A DNA stretch of 64,000 nt. Source: MPNO01 sp965205995 (GTDB lineage: Bacteria; Pseudomonadota; Alphaproteobacteria; MPNO01). Every line of letters begins with the position of its first letter. The first letter of the stretch is position 1. The stretch spans positions 2,170,001 to 2,234,000 of the forward strand of contig OZ242200.1 in NCBI GenBank assembly GCA_965205995.1, read 5' to 3'. The notes beneath the pieces were generated by a model, which made no database searches, was not told where the DNA came from, and saw only the letters and a program-made list of their open reading frames with translations. Both the position numbers and the translations under genes were made by a program. Positions 1-8,783 of the stretch are shown here, in pieces.

Positions 1-323
1 TCTACCACGTCTCCGACCGGGTGGCGGTGATGTATCTCGGGCGGATCTGCGAGCTCGCCGATACGGGCACGCTGTTCGCCCGCCCGCGCCATCCCTATAC
101 GCGGCTGCTGCTCGACACCATCCCCGACCTCGCGATGAGCGGCCGGGAGCGGGGGCCGGTCGCGGGCGAGGTGCCGAGCCCGATCGACCCGCCCGCCGGC
201 TGCGCCTTCCACCCGCGCTGCCCGCACGCCGATGCGCGCTGCCGCAGCGAACGGCCGGAGCTTAAGAGCGTCGACGGCGCGCAGGTCGCGTGCCACGCGG
301 TGGAGGAAGGCCGGCTTTCCTGA
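1..323 (+). CDS. Oligopeptide/dipeptide ABC transporter ATP-binding protein, C-terminal part
   Basis: The gene is cut by the left edge of the window; the reading frame enters at base 3 and ends at TGA 321-323. The visible 106 residues are the end of the nucleotide-binding fold (VAVMYLGRICE) followed by the oligopeptide/dipeptide C-terminal extension: the RHPYTRLLL segment and the CAFHPRCPHADARC cysteine motif that close OppD/OppF/DppD/DppF proteins. It would energise uptake of peptides or related solutes as a cytoplasmic ATPase subunit. Whether it is the D or F type cannot be told from this end. Family assignment is firm; substrate is unknown. Confidence 0.9.
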   Translation, partial: YHVSDRVAVMYLGRICELADTGTLFARPRHPYTRLLLDTIPDLAMSGRERGPVAGEVPSPIDPPAGCAFHPRCPHADARCRSERPELKSVDGAQVACHAVEEGRLS

Positions 324-383
324 GGCTCCAACCCACCCCTCACCCTGAGTAGCGGCGCTGCCGCGTATCGAAGGGCGCCGTCG

Positions 384-1814
384 TCAGTCGGCGAACAGAT
401 TGCCGAACTTGGCGGTCACCCGGGCTTCGAGCTCAGCGCTGTTGCGCACCACCGCCGGGAAATCGTCGCCGCGCGCGAAGGGCTTGCAGGCATCGACCAC
501 CACACGGGCGTTGCGCCGGTCGTCATGGCTGTAGCACATCGGGTCGAGATGGGTGCTCCAGCCGCCGCGGATCACCTCCAGCCCCTCGCGCGGGTCGCAG
601 CGGGTGCACATCGCCCACAGCACGTCGTTCATGTTGGACGGGTCGATGTCCTCGTCGACCACCACCACCCAGCGATTGGCGTAGGCGCCGGCATGGCATT
701 GCGAGGCGATCATCCCGGCCTGCTTGGAGTGTCCCCCGTACATCTGCTTGATCGAGACGGTGAGCCACATCCGGCTGCCGCCCGCCTCATGCGCCCACAC
801 CCCCCTGACCTCGGGGACGCCGGCGGCCTCGAGCTGGTTCCACACCGCGCCGCAGCGATAGGTGCCGCGGTAGAAGGTGTCGTCGTTGGGCGGCACGCCG
901 GGGATGGCGCCCATGAGGATCGGGTCGTCGCGATGCATGAAGGTCTCGATGCGGATGGCGGGCTCGGCGTGCATGTCGCCGGCGTAGTACCCCGCCCACT
1001 CGCCGAACGGCCCCTCGTCGACCAGATCGTCGCGGCTGACGAACCCCTCGAAGGCGATCTCGGCATTGGCCGGCACCGGGAGCCCGGTCCTCGGCATGTT
1101 GATGATCTGCACCGCCTCGCCCAGCAGCCCGCCGGCGCAGTCGTACTCGTTCGCGCCGTGCGGCATCTCGAGCCCGGCGACCATGAACAGCGCCGGGTGC
1201 ATGCCGGCGACCACGGCGACCGGGCAGCGCTCGCCGCGCTCGAAATACTTGTTCATGATCATGTTGCCGTGCTTGCCCCTGGACACCATGACCGAGGCGG
1301 TCCTCGCGTCATGCGCCTGGACCCGGTAGGCGCCGTAATTGATCCAGCCAGAATCCGGGTCCTGCATCACCACCATGCAGGCGGTGCCGATATAGTAGCC
1401 GCCGTCGCGCTCGTGCCAGCGCGGCGACGGGATGGCGGTGATGTCGATGTCGTCCCCCTCGAACACGTTTTCGTTGAGCGGGCCGCCATTGACCTCGACG
1501 GGGGTGTGGACCGGCTGGTCGCGCATATAGTCGCGCCAGTAATTGACCAGCGCCACCTCGGGCGTGTCGATGGGCAGCCCGAGCGCGATGTTGATGCGCG
1601 GCACCGAGGTCAGGATGTTGGCGAGCACCCGGTGGCCCTTGGGGTAGCCCGGCACCTCGTCGAACAGGACCGCCGGGTTGGTCATCTTGCGCATCGCGAT
1701 GTCGACGATGCCGCCGATCTCTTCCTCGCGGTCGGCGCCGGTGACGGTCTCGAGCTGGCCGGCCGCGTCGAGCTCGTCGACCCAGTCCCTCAGATCCTTG
1801 TTCGCCACGCGCAA
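384..1814 (-). CDS. UbiD family decarboxylase
   Basis: This 476-residue protein matches the UbiD family in length and motifs. The hallmark block EGPFGEWAGYY carries the conserved Glu of the prenylated-FMN active site, and the N-terminal LRDWVDELDAAGQLETV opening is typical. UbiD enzymes reversibly (de)carboxylate aromatic or alpha,beta-unsaturated acids with prenyl-FMN made by a UbiX partner. No UbiX is in the window. Its leftward neighbours include a CoA ligase and a lactonase-like hydrolase, so a catabolic role on an aromatic or unsaturated acid is more likely than ubiquinone synthesis. That role is an inference. Confidence 0.9.
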   Translation of the reverse strand: MRVANKDLRDWVDELDAAGQLETVTGADREEEIGGIVDIAMRKMTNPAVLFDEVPGYPKGHRVLANILTSVPRINIALGLPIDTPEVALVNYWRDYMRDQPVHTPVEVNGGPLNENVFEGDDIDITAIPSPRWHERDGGYYIGTACMVVMQDPDSGWINYGAYRVQAHDARTASVMVSRGKHGNMIMNKYFERGERCPVAVVAGMHPALFMVAGLEMPHGANEYDCAGGLLGEAVQIINMPRTGLPVPANAEIAFEGFVSRDDLVDEGPFGEWAGYYAGDMHAEPAIRIETFMHRDDPILMGAIPGVPPNDDTFYRGTYRCGAVWNQLEAAGVPEVRGVWAHEAGGSRMWLTVSIKQMYGGHSKQAGMIASQCHAGAYANRWVVVVDEDIDPSNMNDVLWAMCTRCDPREGLEVIRGGWSTHLDPMCYSHDDRRNARVVVDACKPFARGDDFPAVVRNSAELEARVTAKFGNLFAD

Positions 1815-1961
1815 CCCTCCCGCCTGTGTCCCGAGGCCATCATAGCGCCCGGCCCCGGCCGCGAAAAAGGACGACGATGGGGCCCGTCGAAACCGCGATC
1901 GCCGCGTCCTCCCGCTCGATGCCGGTGAAGCCGGAGAAGTTCCTGTCCGGGTGCCGCCATG

Positions 1962-3605
1962 TCACGCCCTTCCGACGGCTTCCCGGTATGCGGCAAGGAG
2001 CATCCCGCGGTCGGTCTTGCCGGTCGGTCCGATCGGCCATTCCTCGACCAGATGGATACCGGTCGGCCAGAATTTTCGGGTAATGCCCCGGCCGGCAAAA
2101 TAGCTGCGCAAATCGTCCATGGTCAGGCTGGCGCCGGGGTGGAGCTCGACGCAGGCGATCGGCAGATCTCCGAGCCGCTGGTCCGGCAGCCCGACAACCA
2201 GGGCGTACACCACCGCGGGATGGGAGGACAGCACGTCCTCGAGATCGGCCACCGGCACGGTCTCGGCGCCGCGACGGAGCACGTTCTTGAGCCGTCCGGT
2301 GATCCGCAGATAGCCTTCCTCGTCGAGCCGGCCGAGGTCGCCGGTGTCGAAAAACCCGTCCGCATCCACCACATCCGCGATGCTGCCGTCGGGGTGAAGG
2401 TAGCCGGCGCAGACCGCCGGGCCGCGGACCAGAATGCGGCCTTCCCCGCCGGGCGGCAGGCGCGTGCCATCGGCGTCGGCGATGTCTATCTCGATCCCCG
2501 CCTGGGCGGAGCCGGCGCTGTCGAAGACCCGGGCGAGAGGAGAGGCGGCGTCGGTCGATGTGACGTGGCCGAACTCGGTCATGCCGAGCGCGCGCGAGAT
2601 GCGGAACGGCAACTCCCTGTGGGCCCGCTCGGCGACCGGGGCGGGCATGGCGTCGCCGGACTGGGTGAACATCCACACGCCGTCCAGGGCCCGGCGAACC
2701 TCCTCGCCGGCGCCCAGGAGGTCGATCACGAATGCGGCGGTGCCGAGCGAGACCGTGGCCCCGTGGGCCCGCGTCAATTCGGCCATGCGCCGCGGCTCCC
2801 AGCGCTCCTGCAACAGCACCGTGCCGCCCGCCTGCAAGGCGCAGCGCACGCCGTAGAAATAGCCGAAGGTGTGGCCGACGGGCAGCGCCAGATGGACCAC
2901 ATCGCGCTCGGTGATGCCCTGCCTGTCGATCGTCGATTGCACCGTAAAGAGCGCCGTGTCATGGGCGTGGACGACGCCCTTGGGAAAACCCGTCGTCCCC
3001 GAGGTGACGGCGATCTCGAGCGGATACAGCCCGCTGCCGGCGTTCGCGGCGGCCTCCTCTTCGGTGGCGGCGGGGGCGGCGTCGAGCATCTCGGACCAGG
3101 CGCGACAGCCTGCCGCGCCGCCCCGCACCAGCACCGGCTCGGGCGGTTCCGCCGCGGCCGCGATCGCGGCCCTTACGGTGTCCATGCGGTCTTCCCCGAG
3201 ATACCCGGCGGATGTCACCCAGAGCCTCGGGCGCAGCAGGTCGAGGGCGCGCGCGGATTCGCGCGGCCCCCATGTGACGGGGCAGAACGAAAACACCGCC
3301 CCGCCGACCTCGCAGGCCAGCATGACGGTCGCGAATTCGCGCCAATTGGGAAGCTGGGTCAGCACGATCTCGCCGGGGCGGAGCCCGGCCGCCCGCATCG
3401 CCGCCGCGCCGGCGAGCGCCGCCTGCCACAGCGCGCCGTAGCTCAGCGTGCCGGTCTCGTCGATGACCGCTTGCTTGTCCGGCTCGGCGGCGGCGCGGTT
3501 GCGCACCCGCCGCCACAGGGGCTCGCGCGCCCACCAGCCTTGCGCCTCCCACGCCGCCCGGGGGCGCCGTTCAAGGCTGGGCAGCGACCGGATCGTCCGC
3601 GCCAT
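1962..3605 (-). CDS. AMP-dependent acyl-CoA synthetase/ligase
   Basis: The 547-residue protein is an adenylate-forming ligase (ANL superfamily). It shows the phosphate-binding loop TSGTTGFPKG near residue 217, the TGD motif (FFDTGDLGRL) and the C-terminal GPTGKTDR with the catalytic Lys. It should activate a carboxylic acid to acyl-AMP and then acyl-CoA. The start MARTIRSLPSL at 3605 is chosen because longer in-frame extensions run into the upstream hydrolase gene. The stretch ALPVGHTFGYFYG resembles 2,3-dihydroxybenzoate-AMP/cyclohexanecarboxylate-type ligases, so an aryl or alicyclic acid substrate is possible. The gene ends 148 bp from ubiD and appears co-transcribed with the next two leftward genes. 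Confidence 0.85.
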   Translation of the reverse strand: MARTIRSLPSLERRPRAAWEAQGWWAREPLWRRVRNRAAAEPDKQAVIDETGTLSYGALWQAALAGAAAMRAAGLRPGEIVLTQLPNWREFATVMLACEVGGAVFSFCPVTWGPRESARALDLLRPRLWVTSAGYLGEDRMDTVRAAIAAAAEPPEPVLVRGGAAGCRAWSEMLDAAPAATEEEAAANAGSGLYPLEIAVTSGTTGFPKGVVHAHDTALFTVQSTIDRQGITERDVVHLALPVGHTFGYFYGVRCALQAGGTVLLQERWEPRRMAELTRAHGATVSLGTAAFVIDLLGAGEEVRRALDGVWMFTQSGDAMPAPVAERAHRELPFRISRALGMTEFGHVTSTDAASPLARVFDSAGSAQAGIEIDIADADGTRLPPGGEGRILVRGPAVCAGYLHPDGSIADVVDADGFFDTGDLGRLDEEGYLRITGRLKNVLRRGAETVPVADLEDVLSSHPAVVYALVVGLPDQRLGDLPIACVELHPGASLTMDDLRSYFAGRGITRKFWPTGIHLVEEWPIGPTGKTDRGMLLAAYREAVGRA

Positions 3606-3625
3606 GATGGCCCCGCCGCCCACGC

Positions 3626-4513
3626 TCAGTCGTAGGACGGCCTCACGTCCTCCAGCACGAACGATTCGTGCGGGTCGGGGACGATGATCTTGTTGTCGTG
3701 GCCGGGGAAAATCCTCATGCCGTATTTTTCCTGCAGCCGGCGGCATTTGACGGCCGATTGCGCCCACGCCGTCGGGTTCTGGTTGAGGATATTGCCGACG
3801 AACGGGTCGCCCCAGGTCGCGGCCAGATAGATGTGATCGGACGCGAGCAGCACCCAGCCGGTTTGGGGCAGGTTCACGGCGACGCCGATCGAGCCCCAGG
3901 TGTGGCCCGGCAGGCTCACCGTCCAGATGCCGCGATAGATCTCCATGTCGCCGAACACGGTGGTGGCGCGGTTGGGCATCAGGCAGGCCCAGTCCTTGCG
4001 CGTGAAGCCCTGCGGGCTGGTGACGCCCCACATGGTCAACAGATCGTCCCGCAGCATGCCGCCCTTGACGTCGACGATGCCGCGCAACTCCTCCTCATGA
4101 AGCAGGATGCGCGCGTCGGTGGCCGCGAATTTCGGCAGATTGCCGGCATGGTCGGTGTGCAAATGGGTGATGATGACGTCGTCGAAGTCCTCGGGGGTCA
4201 GACCGTGCTGCTGCAGGCGCTGGGAGAACAGCCCGTCCTCGCCGGGCTCGTAGTCCATCGCGCCCTTGTAGTGTTCGTTCTTCCAGTCCTTCCTGGCCGA
4301 GTCGCTGAAGCCGGTATCGACCAGGATCCGCCCGCCCGGGTGCTCGATGACATAGGCGTAGCAGGGATGGGCGATCTGTCCTTCGCCGAGGCGTGGGTGG
4401 CCGCAAGCCAGATGCTTCGAAGCCTGCTTGTCGGGATGGCCGGTGGCGACCAGTTCGAAGTCGAGCGCGGTGACCCCGCATTCGAGAACGGTCAGGGAGA
4501 TGTTCCCGGACAT
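3626..4513 (-). CDS. Metallo-beta-lactamase fold hydrolase, N-acyl homoserine lactonase-like
   Basis: This 295-residue protein carries the dinuclear zinc motif H117-L-H119-T-D121-H122 (ITHLHTDHAGN) plus downstream LPGHTWGS and ASDHIYLA blocks expected to complete the metal site. Layout and length fit the AttM/AiiA-like quorum-quenching lactonase branch of the metallo-beta-lactamase fold, which hydrolyses lactone rings. Here it lies between a CoA ligase and a VOC protein, so it may instead open a lactone formed during catabolism. It starts 7 bp after the VOC gene and ends 20 bp before the CoA ligase, consistent with one leftward operon. Confidence 0.82.
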   Translation of the reverse strand: MSGNISLTVLECGVTALDFELVATGHPDKQASKHLACGHPRLGEGQIAHPCYAYVIEHPGGRILVDTGFSDSARKDWKNEHYKGAMDYEPGEDGLFSQRLQQHGLTPEDFDDVIITHLHTDHAGNLPKFAATDARILLHEEELRGIVDVKGGMLRDDLLTMWGVTSPQGFTRKDWACLMPNRATTVFGDMEIYRGIWTVSLPGHTWGSIGVAVNLPQTGWVLLASDHIYLAATWGDPFVGNILNQNPTAWAQSAVKCRRLQEKYGMRIFPGHDNKIIVPDPHESFVLEDVRPSYD

Positions 4514-4520
4514 CGAACGC

Positions 4521-4949
4521 CTAGCGCTTCTGGCCCGGGTGCAACTCGATCAGGCCAAGCAAATACCCGCCGGTGGACTTGGGATGAACGAACACATGGC
4601 GGCCGCGCGAATCGTCGAACACCGGCTCGACCAGCTGCCCGCCCGCATCCTTGATCTGTTGCATGGCGTCTTCCAGATCCTCCACCTGCAGGCAGATATG
4701 ATGGATTCCGGGCCCTCTTTTCTCGAGGAAATGGTTGAGCGGAGCCTTTTCGTCGGCCGGTCGGATGATCTCGAAGCGGACGCGGGTTTCGTCGTAGTCT
4801 TCGTGCTCGTAATAGGTCGTGGTGACCCCGTGCGGATGGATGTCTTCGCCGTATAGCGGCTTGATGCCGAACAGCGCGAGAACGCTCGCCGAGGGCTCGG
4901 TGTCCGCCGCGCCGATGGATATGTGCTCGAAACCGGTGATCTTGATCAT
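4521..4949 (-). CDS. VOC family protein, glyoxalase/methylmalonyl-CoA epimerase-like
   Basis: The 142-residue protein has the two beta-alpha-beta-beta-beta halves of the vicinal oxygen chelate fold: FEHISIGAAD opens the first and GPGIHHICLQVEDLEDAM the second, with metal-ligand candidates His9, the His of GIHHI and the Glu of LLGLIELHP. The pattern resembles methylmalonyl-CoA epimerase, which epimerises at the alpha carbon of a CoA thioester. That fits the adjacent CoA ligase, but the substrate is not determined. The start at 4949 is chosen because MIKITGFEHIS aligns with the family N-terminus; upstream in-frame codons read through the divergent promoter region. Confidence 0.82.
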   Translation of the reverse strand: MIKITGFEHISIGAADTEPSASVLALFGIKPLYGEDIHPHGVTTTYYEHEDYDETRVRFEIIRPADEKAPLNHFLEKRGPGIHHICLQVEDLEDAMQQIKDAGGQLVEPVFDDSRGRHVFVHPKSTGGYLLGLIELHPGQKR

Positions 4950-4986
4950 GCCTCGTCCCCGCGCTGCTGCCCCGCATCCGGCTCCG

Positions 4987-5015
4987 TTGACAGCGCCGGA
5001 GACGGGTCCAATACT
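4987..5015 (+). promoter_or_regulatory. Putative sigma-70-like promoter for the thioesterase gene
   Basis: A perfect TTGACA at 4987-4992 is followed by 17 bp and AATACT at 5010-5015 (4 of 6 matches to TATAAT), about 107 bp before the GTG start at 5122. It lies in the 172-bp intergenic region facing the leftward operon. Seen by eye only. Confidence 0.4.
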
Positions 5016-5030
5016 GAATTTGAGGCTCGA

Positions 5031-5059
5031 ATAATTGGGTCCGCCCAGGGTCCTGTCAA
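5031..5059 (-). promoter_or_regulatory. Putative sigma-70-like promoter for the leftward VOC-lactonase-CoA ligase operon
   Basis: On the minus strand TTGACA occupies 5059-5054 and AATTAT occupies 5036-5031 with 17 bp between them, about 80 bp upstream of the VOC start at 4949. Its predicted start point nearly coincides with that of the rightward promoter at 4987-5015, so the two would face each other. Confidence 0.38.
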
Positions 5060-5121
5060 GAGAAGGCGCGGCGCCACGCGGGCACGCGGGCGGATCGTCG
5101 AACCGGAGCGAAGGATCCCGC

Positions 5122-5544
5122 GTGAAATATACCGGCACCCTGTCGATCGCCGTGGGTTGGGGCGACTGCGCGCCGTCCGGCGCGGTCTATTACCCCAACT
5201 ATTTCCGCTGGTTCGACACCGCGATGTGGAAGTTCTTCGACACCGCCGAATGGCCATTGCGCGAACTCGAGGAAGCGCACGGAATCGTCGGGCTGCCGTT
5301 GATCGACACCCGCGCCAGCTTCAAGGGCCCGTGCCGGCTGCACGATGCGCTCGAGATCGAGACGCGGATCGCGGGTTTCCAGCGCAAGACCCTGGAGATG
5401 ACCCACACCCTGACCAACGCCGGCAAGATCGCCGTCGAGGCGACCGATATACGGTTCTGGGGTATCCGGCACCCCGACGGTTCGGGCCGCCTGAAGGCGG
5501 AGGAGATCCCCGCCGAGGTAATCGCGTATTTCGGCGGCGGCTGA
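5122..5544 (+). CDS. Acyl-CoA thioesterase, hotdog fold (4-hydroxybenzoyl-CoA thioesterase-like)
   Basis: The 140-residue protein has the hotdog-fold opening seen in 4-hydroxybenzoyl-CoA thioesterases: VGWGDCAPSGAVYYPNYFRWFDTA, where the Asp in the position before the helix is the usual catalytic acid. It should hydrolyse an acyl- or aroyl-CoA to the free acid and CoA in the cytoplasm. The GTG at 5122 is preferred because AAGGA at 5111-5115 sits at good spacing and the family's conserved region begins here; the frame is open further upstream. It is divergent from the CoA-ligase operon and may act on the same substrates. Confidence 0.85.
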   Translation: MKYTGTLSIAVGWGDCAPSGAVYYPNYFRWFDTAMWKFFDTAEWPLRELEEAHGIVGLPLIDTRASFKGPCRLHDALEIETRIAGFQRKTLEMTHTLTNAGKIAVEATDIRFWGIRHPDGSGRLKAEEIPAEVIAYFGGG

Positions 5545-5621
5545 CCCGCCCCGATCCCCTGTCCATGTTTCCCTGCCGGTGATATGGTTCGGCCATACGC
5601 ATCGGGGCCGGTGAACCCGCG

Positions 5622-5858
5622 ATGAAGACAACGCTCAATCTGAACGACCGGGTCCTGCATCTGGCGAAACGGCGCGCCGCGCGGAACGGCATGACGCTCA
5701 CCAGGTTCGTCGAGGACGCGCTGCGCGCCCAGCTGGCCGACGAGCACGGTGGCAAGCGCGGTTTCCGGCTGCGGCTGGAGACCGTGATCGGGAATGCACC
5801 GCCCAATGTCGACATCGGCGACCGAGACGCGCTCTATGAAGTGATCGACCGCGCGTGA
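5622..5858 (+). CDS. VapB-like ribbon-helix-helix antitoxin
   Basis: This 78-residue protein begins with a short beta strand and two helices (MKTTLNLNDRVL, then AARNGMTLTRFVEDALRAQL), the ribbon-helix-helix pattern of antitoxins that bind their own operator. The rest is a linker that would wrap the toxin. Its stop codon overlaps the GTG start of the downstream PIN toxin (GTGA), the usual coupling of a VapBC operon. It is expected to neutralise the toxin and repress the operon. Confidence 0.85.
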   Translation: MKTTLNLNDRVLHLAKRRAARNGMTLTRFVEDALRAQLADEHGGKRGFRLRLETVIGNAPPNVDIGDRDALYEVIDRA

Positions 5859-6280
5859 TTGCGGTCGATACGAACATCCTGATCTACGCGCATCGTGGAG
5901 AGACCGAACTGCACGATAGGGCCGCGTCGACGCTCATCGCGCTGGCAGAGGGGCCGGAGAGATGGGCTCTACCGGTATTCTGCATCACCGAGTTCCTGCG
6001 AGTCGTGACGCACCCGCGCGTTTTCAACCCTCCCTCCACCGTTGTGCAGGCGACTTCGTTCGTTGAGCGAATCGCCTCCGCTCCGAGTTGCGAGCTCATC
6101 CGGCCTGGACCCGACTTCCTGGAACATCTCGCTGACGTCGCCTGTCGAGCCGATGCGCGCGGCAACCTGATGTTCGATGCTCAGATTGCCGCCCTGTGCA
6201 GGGAGCACGGCGTCGACACTGTCCTGACGAACGACCGCGACTTCGACCGGTTCGAACCGCTGCGGGTGCGCCGTCTGTGA
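5855..6280 (+). CDS. VapC-like PIN domain ribonuclease toxin
   Basis: The 141-residue PIN domain shows the expected acidic residues: Asp in IAVDTNILIYAHR, Glu in CITEFLRVV, Asp in NLMFDAQIAAL and Asp in LTNDRDFDRF. These coordinate Mg2+ for RNA cleavage in VapC toxins. The GTG start overlaps the antitoxin stop, so translation is coupled. All catalytic positions are present and the length is normal, so this pair looks functional, unlike several other toxin genes in the window. Confidence 0.88.
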   Translation: MIAVDTNILIYAHRGETELHDRAASTLIALAEGPERWALPVFCITEFLRVVTHPRVFNPPSTVVQATSFVERIASAPSCELIRPGPDFLEHLADVACRADARGNLMFDAQIAALCREHGVDTVLTNDRDFDRFEPLRVRRL

Positions 6281-6372
6281 TAGCGCCGCCACTGAATCGG
6301 TCGCTGCCCGGTCAGACACGCCGATAGAAGCCCGCCCGCCTGGTTCTCGAGCGCCGCCTGCCAGCGCCCGGA

Positions 6373-7581
6373 TCACGAATCGCCGATACGGAAGGCGCCT
6401 TCATGGCGGACGGCGACGGTGCGTAGCTCGTCCAGATTCGCACAGCCGAGCTGACCGAGGGTGGAGCGGAGATCCTCGACCAACAGGTCGATCAAATGCC
6501 CGGGCCCGCGCGCGCCGAGCGCCCCCAGGCTCCAGAGGAACGCCTTGCCCGCGAACGCGGCGTCCGCGCCGAGCGCAAGAGCGCGCGCGACGTCGACGCC
6601 GGACCGCACGCCGCTGTCGAGGACGATCGTCGCCCGGCCCGCCACAAGCGACGCAATCTCCGGCAGCAGGTCGATCGGCGGCGGCAGCGCGTCGATCTGC
6701 CGCCCGCCGTGATTGGACACGAACATCCCGTCGAGCCCGAGCGAGATTGCGCGCTCGGCATCGTCGGGGTGGAGAACGCCCTTCAGGACCAGCGGCTTAT
6801 GCCACTTGTCGCGATAGCGCGCGACCTCCTCCCAGGTGAACGCGCCGCCGAATTCCCGCTGCACGAACGCCGTCGTCCCGGCGAAGCTCGGGTTGGCGCC
6901 GATATAGGGCGCCAGCGACACGAAGCGGGGGATCCCGTTGCGCAGCAGCGCGCGAAACCAGCGCGGCGACGACAGCGCCTGCAAGCGCAGCCGGTTGGTC
7001 ATGCGAAACGGGTTGGTTATGCCGCTCTTCACCTCGCGCGGCCTGGTGGTGCGGATCGGCGTATCTATGGTCAGCACCAGCACATGCGCGCCGGCGTCGG
7101 CGGCGCGGCGCACCAGGTCGAAGCCGATCTCGTGGTCGTTGCGGGCGAACCGGTAGAGCTGGAACCAGAGCACGTCGGGCGCCAGCTCCGCCGCCCGCTC
7201 GACATCGATGCCGGAGAGCGCGCCCAGCGTGTACGGCACCCGCGCCGCCTGGGCGGCGCTTGCCATATAGGTTTCCGCGCCGGGAAACACCGTGCCCGGC
7301 CCGCCGATCGGCGCGATGCCGACCGGCGCTGCGTAAGCGCGTCCGAACAGCCTTGTGTCGGCGGCCGGCGGCGAGATCACGCGGCCGTAGCGCGGCACCA
7401 GCTGGACGTCGTCGAGCGCCGCCCAGTTCCTGGCGATCCCGGTATCGGAGCCCGCGCCGCCGTCCATGTACTCGAACGCGAATCCGGGCAGCACGCGGCG
7501 CGCCCGCCGGCGCAAATCCTGCGCGGTCGGATAAAGCCGCTTCAGCGCCAGCCGCTCCGCCATCCGCCCTTCGCTCGTCAT
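6373..7581 (-). CDS. FMN-dependent alpha-hydroxy acid oxidase/dehydrogenase
   Basis: The 402-residue protein follows the (S)-2-hydroxy-acid oxidase family: PGFAFEYMDGGAGSD near the N-terminus, PVGIAPIGG, and the active-site block SNHGGRQIDALPP with the catalytic His and Arg, then VLDSGVRSGVDVARALALGA that binds FMN phosphate. It oxidises a 2-hydroxy acid such as lactate, glycolate or mandelate to the 2-keto acid. The start at 7581 follows a strong GGGGAGA ribosome site 8 bp upstream. It is divergent from tryptophan 2,3-dioxygenase across about 100 bp. Substrate is not determined. Confidence 0.88.
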   Translation of the reverse strand: MTSEGRMAERLALKRLYPTAQDLRRRARRVLPGFAFEYMDGGAGSDTGIARNWAALDDVQLVPRYGRVISPPAADTRLFGRAYAAPVGIAPIGGPGTVFPGAETYMASAAQAARVPYTLGALSGIDVERAAELAPDVLWFQLYRFARNDHEIGFDLVRRAADAGAHVLVLTIDTPIRTTRPREVKSGITNPFRMTNRLRLQALSSPRWFRALLRNGIPRFVSLAPYIGANPSFAGTTAFVQREFGGAFTWEEVARYRDKWHKPLVLKGVLHPDDAERAISLGLDGMFVSNHGGRQIDALPPPIDLLPEIASLVAGRATIVLDSGVRSGVDVARALALGADAAFAGKAFLWSLGALGARGPGHLIDLLVEDLRSTLGQLGCANLDELRTVAVRHEGAFRIGDS

Positions 7582-7685
7582 CGCCTCGGTCTCCCCGCAC
7601 CCACCGGTCGGATATTGTGACGACTGCGGCGCCGGACGGTAAAGTCCATCCGCGGACGGCAACCCGTTCCGGTGGCGGAGGCATC

Positions 7686-8579
7686 ATGGCGGAGGACGAG
7701 GACGGCATCGCGCGGCCGGGAAGGGCGCAGACGCTGGGCGAGACCCGGCTGGGCGAGGAGTTCGCCGGCGAGACCTTCCACGCCGATTTGAGGGGGCAGC
7801 GCAGCTACCACGATTTCCTCGAGCTCGACAAGATCCTCGACGCGCAGCCGAGTGTCACCGGCGCGCATGACGAGCCTTTGTTCTTCATCCTGCACCAGGT
7901 CAAGGAGTTGTGGATGAAGCTGATGCTGCACGAGCTGGAGGCCGTGTACCCGCATATCCGCAATGACGACCTCCGCCCGGCCTTCAAGATCTTCGCCCGG
8001 GTCAAGCGCATCCAGGAAAACCTGATCCAGGCCTGGCACATCCTCACGACCATGACGCCGGCCGATTACCTGGCGTTTCGCGACGGGCTCGGCCAGTCGT
8101 CGGGGTTCCAGTCCTTCCAGTACCGCTCGATCGAGTTCGTCTTCGGCAACAAGCAGCGCGCGACGATCGCCCCGTTCGAACACCGGCCCGAGATCGCGGA
8201 GCGCCTGACCGAGCTGCTGGAGCGGCCGAGCCTCTACGACGAGGCGGTCATGCTGCTCGCCCGGCGCGGCTACCCGATCGACCGGGCGATGCTGGACCGC
8301 GACTGGTCGCAAAAGCGCGAGCCCAACGAGACCGTCATCGCCGCCTGGCGCGACGTCTACTACACCAGCAAGCAGCACTGGGGGCTCTACGAGCTGGCGG
8401 AAGACCTGATCGACATCGACGATTTGTTCCAGACCTGGCGGTTCCGCCACCGCAACGCCGTCGAGCGGGTGATCGGCCACAAGATCGGCACCGGCGGCAC
8501 CAGCGGCGTCGGCTACCTGACCAGGGCAACGACGATCCGCCTGTTCCCGGAATTGTGGGCGGTGAGGACGGAGCTTTAG
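7686..8579 (+). CDS. kynA: Tryptophan 2,3-dioxygenase
   Basis: This 297-residue protein matches bacterial tryptophan 2,3-dioxygenase in full. It has the substrate-pocket segment LHQVKELWMKLMLHEL, the FQSFQYRSIEF motif, and the C-terminal RHRNAVERVIGHK block with the axial heme-ligand His near residue 255, followed by the GTGGTSGVGYL loop. It opens the indole ring of L-tryptophan with O2 to N-formylkynurenine, the first step of the kynurenine pathway. No formamidase or kynureninase is next to it. A GGAGG lies just before the ATG. Confidence 0.95.
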   Translation: MAEDEDGIARPGRAQTLGETRLGEEFAGETFHADLRGQRSYHDFLELDKILDAQPSVTGAHDEPLFFILHQVKELWMKLMLHELEAVYPHIRNDDLRPAFKIFARVKRIQENLIQAWHILTTMTPADYLAFRDGLGQSSGFQSFQYRSIEFVFGNKQRATIAPFEHRPEIAERLTELLERPSLYDEAVMLLARRGYPIDRAMLDRDWSQKREPNETVIAAWRDVYYTSKQHWGLYELAEDLIDIDDLFQTWRFRHRNAVERVIGHKIGTGGTSGVGYLTRATTIRLFPELWAVRTEL

Positions 8580-8676
8580 GCGGGGCGGGGCGCGATACGG
8601 GGAAACGGAGGCTGTCACCCCGGCCCTCCGCCACGCTCCGGCCGCGGCGACAAGCGGGGCCGCGCGCCCATCCCCT

Positions 8677-8783
8677 CGTCATATCGACCGGAGCCGGCCC
8701 GAAGGGACGGCGGAGCGGAGATATCTTCCGCACGCACGAGATTTCTCCGCTCTGCGCCTACGGCGCTCCGGTCGAAATGACGG
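8677..8783. repeat. Dispersed palindromic repeat, family C, copy 1
   Basis: The outer arms read CGTCATATCGACCGGAGC and, inverted, GCTCCGGTCGAAATGACG; an inner pair contains GGAGCGGAGATAT and ATTTCTCCGCTC. The whole folds into a long imperfect hairpin. A second copy lies at 47147-47268. It fills most of the 385-bp gene-free stretch 8580-8964, in which I see no other feature. Confidence 0.75.

Noticed and set aside
525..1928. Long rightward open frame opposite the UbiD gene
   Set aside because: It is an antisense shadow of a high-GC gene; the minus strand carries the UbiD motifs and the antisense protein is rich in Ala/Arg/Asp/His without domains.
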